A DNA stretch of 64,000 nucleotides from Rohdeia sp041398665 (GTDB lineage Bacteria; Planctomycetota; UBA1135; GCA-002686595): positions 183,457-247,456 of the forward strand of contig JAWKUH010000004.1 of the NCBI GenBank assembly GCA_041398665.1, given 5' to 3'. This document shows, one piece after another, positions 17,738 to 26,481 of this stretch. Under the pieces are notes generated by a model, which was not told the origin of the DNA, did no database searches, and saw nothing but the letters and a program-made list of their open reading frames with translations. The stretch's first letter is position 1, and each line of letters begins with the position of its first letter. A program made the position numbers and the translations under genes.

Positions 17738-19189
17738 TTACGGCGCGCCCCAGAACTTCGTGTGCTCGTCGACGAGGAAGTGCTCGAACCACGTGGCGAG
17801 CGCGGCCTCGAGCCTCGCCACCTCGGCCTCGCTCCCGGGCGGGCCGTCAGGGCCCTCGAGCAACTGGTCCGGCGGCGGGTCGCGCCAGTCGTAGACGCGC
17901 ACCTCGCGCGCCTCGACCGGCGGTCGACCGAGCCACTGGTCGATCATGCGCGGCACCGCACCGATGACGGGCACGACGTTGTCGACGACGAGCTCGTCGC
18001 CGTACACGGCGGCGCCGAAGAAGAGCCCGCTCGAGACGACGACCGTGCGACGCTTCGCCAATTCGCGCAGGTCGTCGGGCAGCGCGTCGTCGTCCACCGC
18101 CGCGAGACGCGGGACGAGCGACTCGCCGTGCACGCCCTCTGGGATCGGCACGCCGGAGAGCTCGAGCAGGGTCGGCGCGACGTCGGCGAGCGTCACGAGC
18201 GACCGGTGGCGCGCGCCCTCGGGGAACGTCGTCGCGAGTTCGATCGCGGGCCGGAGGAGGAACGGCACGTGGACGTCCTGCGGAGCGCACATGCCGTGGT
18301 CGAGGAGCAGTCCGTTCTCGCCGAACTCGAACCCGTACGCGCCGACGAGGCAGACCGTCGTGCGCTTGAAGCGCCCGCCGAGCTCGACCTTGTCGAAGAG
18401 CGACTGGACGGCGTCGTCGAACCGTCGCACCGCGCCGTCGTAGCGCGCCTCGTAGCGCGCCATCGGGATCGTGCCGCCCTCCCAACGCGACGGAGGGATC
18501 GCGTGGAAGTTGCGCTCGACCGCGCCGACCGGCGGGATCCAGTCGAGCTCCGGCCGCGGTTCGAAGAAGCCGTCCCAGTAGGGATGCGGGCGCTCGAACG
18601 CGCGCAGGAGGTCGTCGAGCTGGACGAAGCAGAACCAGTCCTCGTCGACGCGCCGCGAACGCACCCACTCCGCCGCGAGCTCGAGCGGTCCCCGGTCGAG
18701 GCGCTCGGCCTCCGACTCGACGCGGCGCACGACCTGGAAGCCGCGCTCGATCCCGCGGTTCGCGTCGAAGGCGGTGGTGTCGACGAACGCCGCGGTGCTG
18801 TACCCCGCGACCGCGAACTCCACCGCGAGGCTCGGCAGCGTGTCCTTCACGAACCACGCGTCGCTCCCGACGCTCGGCGAGAGCGCGGGCAGGCGGCGCC
18901 GCGACATGTTCGGGTCGCAGCCGGTGAGCAGCGTCGCGAGCGACGGGAAGGCGAGCGGCGACAGGGCGAGCGCCCCGTCGAACGAGACGGCGTGCTTCGC
19001 GAGCGTGTCGACGTGCGGCGACGTGTCGCGGTCGTAGCCCGCGTAGCCCAGGTGGTCCGCGCGCAGTCCGTCGACCGCGATGAGCAGGACACCGTGCCCC
19101 ACGTACCACTCGCCGCGGCGTCCGCAGGACGGCACGAGCGCGAGGAACAGCGCGGCGAACGCGGCGACGAGGGCGCGGCGGTGGTTCAC
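17738..19189 (-). CDS. Sulfatase-fold protein lacking catalytic residues
   Basis: 483 residues from a GTG start with an N-terminal lipoprotein-type signal (LFLALVPSC). The alkaline-phosphatase/sulfatase fold is recognisable: VLLIAVDGLRADHLGYAGYD at the N-terminus, the LSPLAFPSLATLLTG nucleophile region, and a C-terminal metal region followed by VHVPFLLRP and a T-LADVAPTLLEL helix. The nucleophile position (Cys/Ser/Thr in C-X-P-S) is Ala80. The metal-binding Asp-His of the usual SDHGE motif reads Ala284-Tyr285 (GAYGFEFGENG). It is probably a non-catalytic relative anchored outside the inner membrane. The downstream genes are glycosyltransferases. Confidence 0.85.
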   Translation of the reverse strand: MNHRRALVAAFAALFLALVPSCGRRGEWYVGHGVLLIAVDGLRADHLGYAGYDRDTSPHVDTLAKHAVSFDGALALSPLAFPSLATLLTGCDPNMSRRRLPALSPSVGSDAWFVKDTLPSLAVEFAVAGYSTAAFVDTTAFDANRGIERGFQVVRRVESEAERLDRGPLELAAEWVRSRRVDEDWFCFVQLDDLLRAFERPHPYWDGFFEPRPELDWIPPVGAVERNFHAIPPSRWEGGTIPMARYEARYDGAVRRFDDAVQSLFDKVELGGRFKRTTVCLVGAYGFEFGENGLLLDHGMCAPQDVHVPFLLRPAIELATTFPEGARHRSLVTLADVAPTLLELSGVPIPEGVHGESLVPRLAAVDDDALPDDLRELAKRRTVVVSSGLFFGAAVYGDELVVDNVVPVIGAVPRMIDQWLGRPPVEAREVRVYDWRDPPPDQLLEGPDGPPGSEAEVARLEAALATWFEHFLVDEHTKFWGAP

Positions 19190-19266
19190 GGCCGACGAGG
19201 ATCGCGCCGCCGAGCGCCGGTCGCAAGCGATGCGCGTGGGCGAGGCCCCGAACGGGACCCTTCCGG

Positions 19267-20323
19267 CTACCTCGGGACCCACGGGGGCGGAGGGACCCTG
19301 AACATGCCGTGGGAGTCCGGGTCGAACGCGCTCGGGAAGCGCGTACGCGCGTCGTAGGTCGCACCGCGGAAGTTCGCGCCCTCGAGCTTCGCGCTGCGGA
19401 AGTCCGCGCCGGCGACGTCCGCGCCGGCGAAGTCGGCGCCGCGCAGGTCGCAGCGTTCGAACGTGAGACCGGAGCCGAGCCCGAGTAGCCGAGATCGGCC
19501 ATGCACAGCCGCGTGCCGCGGAAGCTCGCCTCCAGAGGTTCGACCAGCCGAGGTCGACGCGCGTGAGGTCGGCGGCGTCGAACCTGACGCCGTTCGCGCC
19601 GATCCCGTAGAGGCACGAACCGCTGAGGTCGGCGCCCCGAACGTCCGCGCCGTACCACGAGAACGGAACCTCGTGATGGTCCGTCAGAACGATCCCTCGC
19701 AGGTCCTCGTCGTCCCAATCGATGTCGCGGACCGGACCCGCACCACGCCACGCGACGCGCCCGCGACGGTCGCGCACTTCGAAGACCACGTCCGGCGGGA
19801 GCGGCTCGTCGAACTCGTCGGCGTGGATGAAGCCGTGCGCGCTCGGACCCACGCCGGGCGAGAAGCGCGTCGCGTCGTCGAAGACTGCCCAGGTCGGATC
19901 TCCGTGCGGGAAAGGAAGCGTCGCGCCGCGCAGGTCCGCACCTCGGAAGTCACAGAGGTCCGTGACGACCAGGCCTCGCCTGACGACGACCGAGTCGAGG
20001 TTCGCGTCGCGCAGGTCCGCGCCCGCGAAGCGCACGCCCTCGATCTCCGCGCCGTCGAGGTCCGCGCCGCGGAGGTCGGAACCGGCGAGGTCGGCGCGAG
20101 ACAGCCGGGCGTTCGCGAGCTGCGCTCCGACGAGCTTCGCGCCGCGCAGCACGCAGCGCCGCAGGAAAGCGCCTTCGAGCTGCGCGCCCGTGAGATCGCA
20201 CCCCGAGAGATCGTTGCGAGCGATCGGCCCCGGCCCGCGCCAGAGCTCCTTCCCCGCCGCGTCGACGACCCCCTCGTCCGCGTCCCAGGCGAAGTCGTCG
20301 AAGGTCGGGATCGCGTCGCTCAT
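19267..20323 (-). CDS. Pentapeptide-repeat protein (two frameshifts)
   Basis: ATG at 20323 opens a protein dominated by A(D/N)LXX repeats, for example LSGCDLTGAQLEGAFLRR, RADLAGSDLRGADLDGAEIE and, after the shifts, ERCDLRGADFAGADVAGADF. A non-repeat insert of about 85 residues lies in the middle. The frame changes near 19535 and again near 19480, where a missing G in a GGG run would restore it; the end is at 19267. A right-handed quadrilateral beta-helix is expected. Such proteins can shield gyrase or serve as scaffolds, but no specific role is indicated. It lies 77 bases upstream of the sulfatase-fold gene. Confidence 0.8.
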
Positions 20324-20425
20324 CGGCGTGATTGGATCATTCCTCACCGCAATTGGGTGAGCGCCACGGTCGGGACGATACCCGACCGGCGCCTGCGGCG
20401 CCGGGGACGCAGCGCGACGCTTCGC

Positions 20426-20592
20426 GCCGCGCGGATTCACAGGGAGCCGGGGAGGACGGGGAGGAACCCAGCGAGCTGTTCCGCAACTCGAGGACCGAAG
20501 CCCACCGTCGTCACCGCGCTCTGCAGCATCTCTTCGATCACCGGACCGTCCAACCTCCCCGTTCTCCCCGGCTCCCTGTGAATCCGCGCGGC
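20426..20592. repeat. Long inverted-repeat element (39-bp arms)
   Basis: Left arm 20426-20464 and right arm 20554-20592 are reverse complements over 39 bases with one mismatch; the spacer is 89 bases. The arms include the core GATTCACAGGGAGCCGGGG. It fills most of the 303-base gap between the pentapeptide gene and the phosphodiesterase stop. Too long for a normal terminator, it looks like a MITE-like or repeat-flanked remnant. No transposase is present. Confidence 0.85.
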
Positions 20593-20626
20593 CGGTAGGC
20601 CGCGCCACGCCTCGGGAACGAAGCGG

Positions 20627-22123
20627 TCACCGATCCGCCACGAGCCTTCCGGGCTCCCCGGAGAGGAGGTCGGTCGGCAACCCTCCCGCCCACCTCCTCC
20701 ACGCCAGCCCGGCGTGCGGGCGCGCGGGATCGACGCCGCACACCGCGAGGCTGAACGGGATCCCGGCCGCGAGCGAGTCGAAGCCCTCGGGCAGCGCGAC
20801 GCGCACGCCGTTCGCGCCCGACACCACGCGGTCGCCGACACGCACGACGACGCGCGGGTGCAGCAGGCCCGCCGCGTTCTCGAGGGACACGAGCAGGGCG
20901 CGCCCGCGGCGCTGCACGAGCACGCTCGCGCGCGGCGCCCCGGGCCGCTCGGTCAGGCACACCTGCCGCATGCGCGCGGGCATCGCGACCGCCGTGCGGC
21001 GGCGCACGAGCGGCGCGTCCAGGACGAGGGCGCGAGCCTCGACGTGCTCGGGCAGCGGACCCGTGAAGGCGTAGCGCGCGACGAGCAGCGGGTCCTCGCC
21101 GGGCGAGTGCGTCCCGCCCTTCACCGCGAGGTCGACGCGCCGGCGCTCGCCCGGATCGAGCTCGAACGACGTCGGCGAGCCCGACACGTCGAACGCTCCC
21201 TGCCGCACCGCGAAACCGACCTCGACGGCGACGCGCCACGCGAACGGGTTGCGCACGAACGCCACGACCTGCCAGTCGCCCGACCACGTCCCGTCGTGCG
21301 CGTCGGGGCGCACCTCGAGCTCCGGCACCTCGAGCGGGTACGGCCCCCGGTCGTCGGGCGCGAGTGCGACGAGCGCGCGCACCGACGCCGCGCGCAGCGC
21401 CTCGTTCGTGTTGAAGCCGGCGAGCGGTCGGCGACACGCCTCGAGCAGGTCCTCGGGCAGGTCGACGCTCCAGGCCCAACGCTCGCAGCTCCAGTCGAGC
21501 TCGCCCGCGGCCGTGCGCCAGCCGTCGGCCGCCACGCCGTGCGCGTCGATGCGCTCGCGCCGCACGTAGGCGCGGTCGTCCTCGTCGGCGTGCACCGCGA
21601 GCAACATCGTGCGCAGCCCCGCGTCGCGGGCCGCCTCGACCACGCTGCGGTGGAACGACGCCAGGTACACCGAACGCGCGAGATCCCGCCGCGCGAGCTG
21701 CTCGACCACCGCGTCGACGAGGCCGACCGTCTTCAGCTCGATCATGAAGATCGGCGGTCGCGCGGTCTCGCCGACCTCGAGCGCGTCGGAGAGGTGCGGC
21801 AGCGGCTCGTTCGCGAAGCGCTTGCCGAACCAACCGCCCGCGTCGAGACCGAGCAGCTCCACGAGCGGGTGCTCCACCACGGGTCCGCGACCGTTCGTCG
21901 TGCGGTCGAGCGTCTCGTCGTGCAGCACGACCGGCTCGCCCTCGCGCGACGGCTGCACGTCGAACTCGACGCCGTCGAGCCCGAGGGCGAGCGCGGTCCG
22001 CAGCGAACTCAGCGTGTTCTCCGGCGCGAGGCGCGGCGCGCCGCGGTGTCCGAGGATCCACGGCGGTCCCTGGACGCCGGCGTTGCGCTCCGCGAGTCGC
22101 GCGGGATCGGGTTCGAGGTCCAA
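20627..22123 (-). CDS. Glycerophosphodiester phosphodiesterase family protein with C-terminal extension
   Basis: About 498 residues from a TTG five bases after the selD stop; no ATG or GTG start is available nearby. GDPD motifs occupy roughly residues 18-250: ILGHRGAPRLAPENTL, GLDGVEFDVQPSREGEPVVLHDETLDRTTNG and FMIELKT, giving the catalytic His pair and the metal-binding Glu/Asp. The C-terminal half (about 260-498) is beta-rich and not recognised. No signal peptide is visible. The family hydrolyses glycerophosphodiesters to glycerol 3-phosphate and an alcohol. Probably the third gene of the selA-selD transcript. Confidence 0.85.
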   Translation of the reverse strand: MDLEPDPARLAERNAGVQGPPWILGHRGAPRLAPENTLSSLRTALALGLDGVEFDVQPSREGEPVVLHDETLDRTTNGRGPVVEHPLVELLGLDAGGWFGKRFANEPLPHLSDALEVGETARPPIFMIELKTVGLVDAVVEQLARRDLARSVYLASFHRSVVEAARDAGLRTMLLAVHADEDDRAYVRRERIDAHGVAADGWRTAAGELDWSCERWAWSVDLPEDLLEACRRPLAGFNTNEALRAASVRALVALAPDDRGPYPLEVPELEVRPDAHDGTWSGDWQVVAFVRNPFAWRVAVEVGFAVRQGAFDVSGSPTSFELDPGERRRVDLAVKGGTHSPGEDPLLVARYAFTGPLPEHVEARALVLDAPLVRRRTAVAMPARMRQVCLTERPGAPRASVLVQRRGRALLVSLENAAGLLHPRVVVRVGDRVVSGANGVRVALPEGFDSLAAGIPFSLAVCGVDPARPHAGLAWRRWAGGLPTDLLSGEPGRLVADR

Positions 22124-22128
22124 CGGGA

Positions 22129-23187
22129 TCAGACGAGTTCCACGAACACGCCGTCCGGCGCGACGACCTCGCCGACGCGGTGCACCGGCTCGCCGCGCGC
22201 CGCGAGCTCCTGCTCCAACCGGTCCGCGCGGTCCCGCGCGATCACGATCAGCAGACCGCCCGACGTCTCCGCGTCGAACACGCACGTCGCGACCGCCGGA
22301 TCGACGCCCCCTCCGATGCGGACCACCGACTCGAGCGCGCTGCGGTTGCGCTTGCTGCCGCCGCTGCACACGCCCTGCGCCGCGAGGTCGCGCGCACCCT
22401 CCCACAGCGGCAGGTCGCTCGCGACGAACCGCAGCGTGCCCTTCGAACCGTCCGCGACGTTGCGCGCGTGCCCCATCAGACCGAAGCCGGTGACGTCGGT
22501 GGCCGCGCGGCACCCCGCCGCGACCATCGCCTCCGCCCCCTTCGCGTTGAGGTGCGCCATCTGCCTCGCCGCGCCCTCCATCGTCGCCCAGTCGACGAGG
22601 CCGCGCTTGCTGGCCGTCGTCATCGTGCCCATGCCGAGGCGCTTCGTCAGGTACAGGAGGTCGCCGACCTTCGCGCCGGTGTTCGCGGTGACCTGGTCCT
22701 CGTCGACGAGCCCCGTCACGGCGAAGCCGAACTGCAGCTCCGACTCGACGGTGTGTCCGCCGGCGACGACGGCGCCGGCCTCGCGGATCTTCTCGAAGCC
22801 GCCGCGCATGATCTCGGCGATCCACTCCTCGTCGAAGTCCTTCGGGAAGCCGGCGAGCGTGATCGCGCTGAGCGGTCTGCCGCCCATCGCGTACACGTCG
22901 CTGAGCGAGTTCGCCGCGGCGATCGCTCCGTACCAGTAGGGATGGTCGACGACGGGCGGGAAGAAGTCGGCGGTCTGGACCAATAGCGGAGCCCCGGGCA
23001 CCCCGATCGACACGATGCCCGCGTCGTCGAAGGTGTCCGGTCCAACGAGGAGCCGGGGGTCAGCGGTGACCTTGGTGTCGCGCAGGACCTGCGCGAGACG
23101 CCCCATGGGCATCTTGGCCGCTCACCCCGCGCAGTCCGCGTAGTCGATCAGTCGCTTGGAGCGCTTCTCTCCGTCCTGGGTGGTCAT
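22129..23187 (-). CDS. selD: Selenide, water dikinase (selenophosphate synthetase), selenocysteine-containing
   Basis: SelD makes selenophosphate from selenide and ATP. The body is intact: TADFFPPVVDHPYWYG, DVYAMGGRPL, AGGHTVES, TDVTGFGLMGH and DAETSGGLL. Starting at the internal ATG (23112) removes the catalytic loop. The same frame extends upstream to an ATG at 23187 that overlaps the selA stop by four bases (ATGA), interrupted only by a TGA at 23124-23122. Reading it as Sec gives DCAGUAAKMPMGRLAQVL, which matches the catalytic G-(C/U)-x-x-K loop of SelD, with Sec22 and Lys25. A hairpin follows the TGA. Predicted 352 residues. Confidence 0.93.
23097..23124 (-). promoter_or_regulatory. Candidate bacterial SECIS element of selD
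   Basis: The UGA at 23124-23122 is followed after 8 bases by a stem GATGCC (23113-23108) pairing with GGCGTC (23102-23097), with one U-G pair. The five-base loop CATGG places two adjacent G residues about 18 bases after the UGA. This fits the position expected for bacterial SECIS stem-loops, which bind SelB. The conserved SelD catalytic loop around the UGA gives independent support. Confidence 0.65.
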
Positions 23188-24587
23188 GGAAGATTGCGGA
23201 AAGCGGCCGCGAGGGCCGCGTCGTCGCCCGGCAGCAACGTGCGCACGTCGAGGAGCAGTCGGTCCCCGTTGATGCGCGCGAAGACGGGCGGTTCGCCCTC
23301 GCGCAACGTGCGCGCGAGGCGTTCGGTCGAGAGGTCGCCCCTGGAGACGGCGACGCAGAAGGTGTCGAGGAAGACGTGCGGCGCGCTGCCGCTGCCGGGC
23401 TGCGAGCGCTCCGCGACGACTTCGGCGGCGAAGCCGGGGACGGCGCCGATCTCGGCGGCGAGCCGCTCCGCGAGCGGCCGCAGTTCGTCGGCCTTCGCGA
23501 CGAGCATGCGGCGCGCCGGCAGTTCGTCGCCGCGGCCCTCGAGCATCAGCTCGAGCGTGCGCTCGAGCCCGGCGATCGCCGACTTGTCGAGTCGCAGCGC
23601 GCGGTAGAGCGGGTTCTTGCGCATCGCGCGGATCGCGTCGCGCTTGCCGACGACGAAACCAGCCTGCGGGCCGCCGAACAGCTTGTCGCCGGAGAACGTG
23701 ACGGCGTCGCAGCCGCTCGCGATCGCGCGCGTCACCGTCCAGTGCTCGTCCAGGAAGTCGAGCGGGGTCGCGCCGTCGGGGTCGATCAGTCCGGATCCGA
23801 GGTCGAACACGACCGGGACGCGGTGGCTCGCGCCGATGCGCGCGAGCTCGTCGATCTCGCACTCCTCGGTGAAGCCGACGACGCGGTAGTTGCTCGTGTG
23901 CACCTTGAGCAGCAGGCCGGTGCGCACGCGGATCGCGCCCTCGAAGTCTGCGGCGCGCGTGCGGTTGGTCGTGCCGACCTCCACGAGCTTGACGCCGGCC
24001 CGCTCCATCACGGCGGGCATGCGGAACGAGCCGCCGATCTCGACGAGTTCGCCGCGCGAGACGACGCACTCCTTGCCGCCGGCGAAGGTCTGGAGCGCGA
24101 GCAGCACCGCCGCGGCGCAGTTGTTCACGCAGATCGCCGCCTCGCCGCCGACGAGCCGCGTCGTGAGCTCGCTGATGCGGTCGTCGCGCTGGTTGCGCTG
24201 GTTCGTGTCGCGGTCGACCTCGAGCACGCAGTAGGACCGCGCGACCTCGGCCATGCGCTCCGCCGCCTCGGGGTGCACCGGCGCGCGACCGAGCCCGGTG
24301 TTGAGCACGACGCCGGTCGCGTTGACGACACGCGCGATGCCGGCCCGGCGCTCCTTCGCGGCGGCGTCCTCGATCTCGCGCAGCACCCCGCCGCGCTCGA
24401 CGAAGGCGGCGAACCCCGCGGCGTCCCACTCGCCCGCCGCGATCCGCGCGCGCAGCGACTCGAGCGCGCGCTTCGCGAGCAGCGTCGCGAGCGGACGCGC
24501 GAGCCCGAGGCCGTCCGCCGCGGCGACGAGTTGGTCGACCGAGGGCAGGAGTCGGAACGGATTGGTCGCGGGCACGGGGTCGGTCAT
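23184..24587 (-). CDS. selA: L-seryl-tRNA(Sec) selenium transferase
   Basis: 467 residues, ATG start. SelA converts Ser-tRNA(Sec) to Sec-tRNA(Sec) using selenophosphate and PLP. Family motifs: LPSVDQL at the N-terminus, RVVNATGVVLNTGLGRAPV, NNCAAAVLLAL, RGELVEIGGSFRMP, EVGTTNRT, KVHTSNYRVVGF, FDLGSGL and the PLP lysine in FSGDKLFGGPQAG (Lys302). Normal length. Its stop overlaps the ATG of the full-length selD, making a coupled selAD unit. selB and selC are not in the window. Confidence 0.97.
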   Translation of the reverse strand: MTDPVPATNPFRLLPSVDQLVAAADGLGLARPLATLLAKRALESLRARIAAGEWDAAGFAAFVERGGVLREIEDAAAKERRAGIARVVNATGVVLNTGLGRAPVHPEAAERMAEVARSYCVLEVDRDTNQRNQRDDRISELTTRLVGGEAAICVNNCAAAVLLALQTFAGGKECVVSRGELVEIGGSFRMPAVMERAGVKLVEVGTTNRTRAADFEGAIRVRTGLLLKVHTSNYRVVGFTEECEIDELARIGASHRVPVVFDLGSGLIDPDGATPLDFLDEHWTVTRAIASGCDAVTFSGDKLFGGPQAGFVVGKRDAIRAMRKNPLYRALRLDKSAIAGLERTLELMLEGRGDELPARRMLVAKADELRPLAERLAAEIGAVPGFAAEVVAERSQPGSGSAPHVFLDTFCVAVSRGDLSTERLARTLREGEPPVFARINGDRLLLDVRTLLPGDDAALAAAFRNLP

Positions 24588-24661
24588 GGGGCGCTCGGGC
24601 GGGACATCCTACGCGCGGGCGGTGCGCGGACCTCGCGTCGATACCCTACGCTCCCTCCGCC

Positions 24662-25600
24662 GTGTCCCCGGAAGCCGAACGCAAGCAGCGCCTGCGACGC
24701 CGCGCCGCCCTGACGAGCGTGTCCGTCGCGTCGGTCCTCGCCGCGGCGAAGCTCGTCGCCGCGCTCCTCTCCGGCTCGGTCGCGGTGCTCTCGTCCCTCG
24801 CCGACAGCCTGGCCGACATCGCGGCCTCGTCGCTGACGCTCTGGACCGTCGCGGTCGCGCACCTGCCCGCCGACGAGGAGCACCGCTTCGGGCACGGCAA
24901 GGCCGAGGCGCTCTCGGCCCTCGTGCAGGCCGCGTTGGTCGGCGGCTCGGGCATCTACGTGGTCTACGCTGCGATCCAACGCGTCGTCGACCCGCAGCCG
25001 ATCACCTACGCCGGCGTCGCACTCGGCGTCATGGGGCTGTCCGTCGTCGGCAGCATCGCCATCGTGACCGTGCAGAGCTGGGTCCTGCGCCGCGTGAAGT
25101 CCGTCGCGATCGAGGCGGACAGCCTGCACTACCGCGGCGACGTCCTCTCGAACCTCGCCGTCGTCGCCGCGCTGCTCGTCGAACAGTGGACGTCGTGGCC
25201 CTGGCTCGACCCGATCGTCGGCACCGTCATCGCCGCGTACCTCTTCGGCGCCGCCTTCAAGATCGCGCGCGAGTCGATCGACCTCCTGATGGACCGCGAG
25301 CTCTCCGAGGAGGAGCGCGAACGCATCTTCACGATCGTTCTCGACGATCCCGACACGCGCGGCATGCACGACCTGCGCACGCGCTCGATCGGGAGGTCGC
25401 CGCACATCGAACTGCACCTCGAACTCGAGGGGCACCTCGACCTGTGGCAGGCGCACGAAGTGACGGACCGGGTCGAGCTCGCGCTCGGTCGCGCGTTCCC
25501 GGGAGCGGCGGTGACGATCCACCAGGAGCCGGAGGGGCTCGAGGACGAGCGCCTCGACGACCGGGTCCGCGCGGCGAGCGAGCGACGCCGCAAGCCCTGA
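24662..25600 (+). CDS. Cation diffusion facilitator (CDF) family metal transporter
   Basis: 312 residues from a GTG start, 74 bases from the divergent selA start. Six membrane segments precede a C-terminal cytoplasmic ferredoxin-like domain (about 215-290). Metal-site motifs: SLADSLADIAAS in TM2, EHRFGHGKAEALSAL in the loop after it, and DSLHYRGDVLSNLAV in TM5. The Asp/Asp-His/Asp pattern is closest to FieF (YiiP) zinc/iron exporters. The protein exchanges protons for divalent metal at the inner membrane. Intact. Confidence 0.92.
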   Translation: MSPEAERKQRLRRRAALTSVSVASVLAAAKLVAALLSGSVAVLSSLADSLADIAASSLTLWTVAVAHLPADEEHRFGHGKAEALSALVQAALVGGSGIYVVYAAIQRVVDPQPITYAGVALGVMGLSVVGSIAIVTVQSWVLRRVKSVAIEADSLHYRGDVLSNLAVVAALLVEQWTSWPWLDPIVGTVIAAYLFGAAFKIARESIDLLMDRELSEEERERIFTIVLDDPDTRGMHDLRTRSIGRSPHIELHLELEGHLDLWQAHEVTDRVELALGRAFPGAAVTIHQEPEGLEDERLDDRVRAASERRRKP

Positions 25601-25602
25601 CC

Positions 25603-25741
25603 GGTACTGGGCCCACTCGCTGGTGATCGCGGTCCGATCGGCCTCAGGGGCATCTCCGGCGGCCCCGACCGCGCGCCGCCCCCGGCCCGCGGCTCCGCGA
25701 GCGCTCCAGGGAGGCCGTCACCAGCGAGCGGGGCCAGTACC
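25603..25741. repeat. Inverted repeat (24-bp arms) after the CDF gene
   Basis: Arms 25603-25626 and 25718-25741 are reverse complements over 24 bases with two mismatches, starting two bases after the CDF stop. A second, inner stem pairs GGCCTC at 25640-25645 with GAGGCC at 25711-25716. The 91-base interior is very GC-rich and non-coding. It may act as a transcription barrier or be a small mobile element; it sits between two plus-strand genes. Confidence 0.75.
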
Positions 25742-25774
25742 AAGAGGAGGGCCTGGCGCTCCGTTCGACCCACC

Positions 25775-26429
25775 ATGCGCCCCACCTGCATCCCTCTCGT
25801 CCTCGTCCTCGCCGCCTGCTCCTCCTCCCCCGCGACCGACGGCGCGCCGGCGGAGCCGTCGGCCGCGCCCGCCGGCGCCGCGGCACCCCGCATCGAGCGC
25901 CTGCTCCCCGCCCTCGCCGCCGACCACCGGAACTGGGGGATCTTCGGCGCGCCGACGGCGCCGCCGATGAGCGACCGAGGCGGTCCGCTCGGACCCGGCG
26001 CGGGCGGACCGCGACCGCACGTGTCGAGCGCGGCGGCATCGCCCGAACCGAACCACGCGGGCGCGCTCTTCCACCTCTTCGCGCGCGATCCCGCGGCGTA
26101 CCGCGCGCTCGCGTCCGGCGCGTCGCAGCGCGACCAGGCGCTCGTGCTCGCCGCGCACGAGCCGGTCCCCTTCCACATGCCCGGCCCGGGTCGCGCCCGG
26201 CGACGTCGTGCGACTCGACGGGCGCGACGTGCGACCGGGAGCGGAGGCGGTGCTGTACGTGATGCTCCACGACCTCACCGACGCGCTCGGCGAGGAGCAC
26301 TGGGAGTACGGCGTCGTGACGCCCGGCGGCGAGGTGCGCGCGGCGGGTCGCGTCGCGTCGTGCTCGGCGTGCCACGCGAGTGCGCCGTTCGGCGGACTGT
26401 TCGGCGAGCCGTCGCGCGCGGCGCGCTGA
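25775..26429 (+). CDS. Haem-binding lipoprotein, cytochrome P460-like (one frameshift)
   Basis: ATG start; the N-terminus has a lipobox (LVLVLAACSSS). Residues around 48-60 (DHRNWGIFG), the asparagine/histidine stretch near residue 88 and, after the shift, LYVMLHDLTDALGEEHWEYG form a P460-like pattern. The protein ends with one c-type haem motif, CSACH, shortly before the stop. Coding moves from one frame to another near 26190, inside a CCCGGCCCGGG run; without correction the reading becomes arginine-rich. Probably a periplasmic redox lipoprotein. Partner unknown. Confidence 0.7.
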
Positions 26430-26481
26430 CGGCGACGCCGCCGCGGATCGGCACGAACGACGCGACGGCGCGGGGAACGGG

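Noticed and set aside
22129..23112. Shorter selD starting at the internal ATG 23112
   Set aside because: This removes the catalytic Sec/Cys and Lys loop and leaves an odd gap to selA; the upstream ATG overlaps the selA stop as in a coupled operon.
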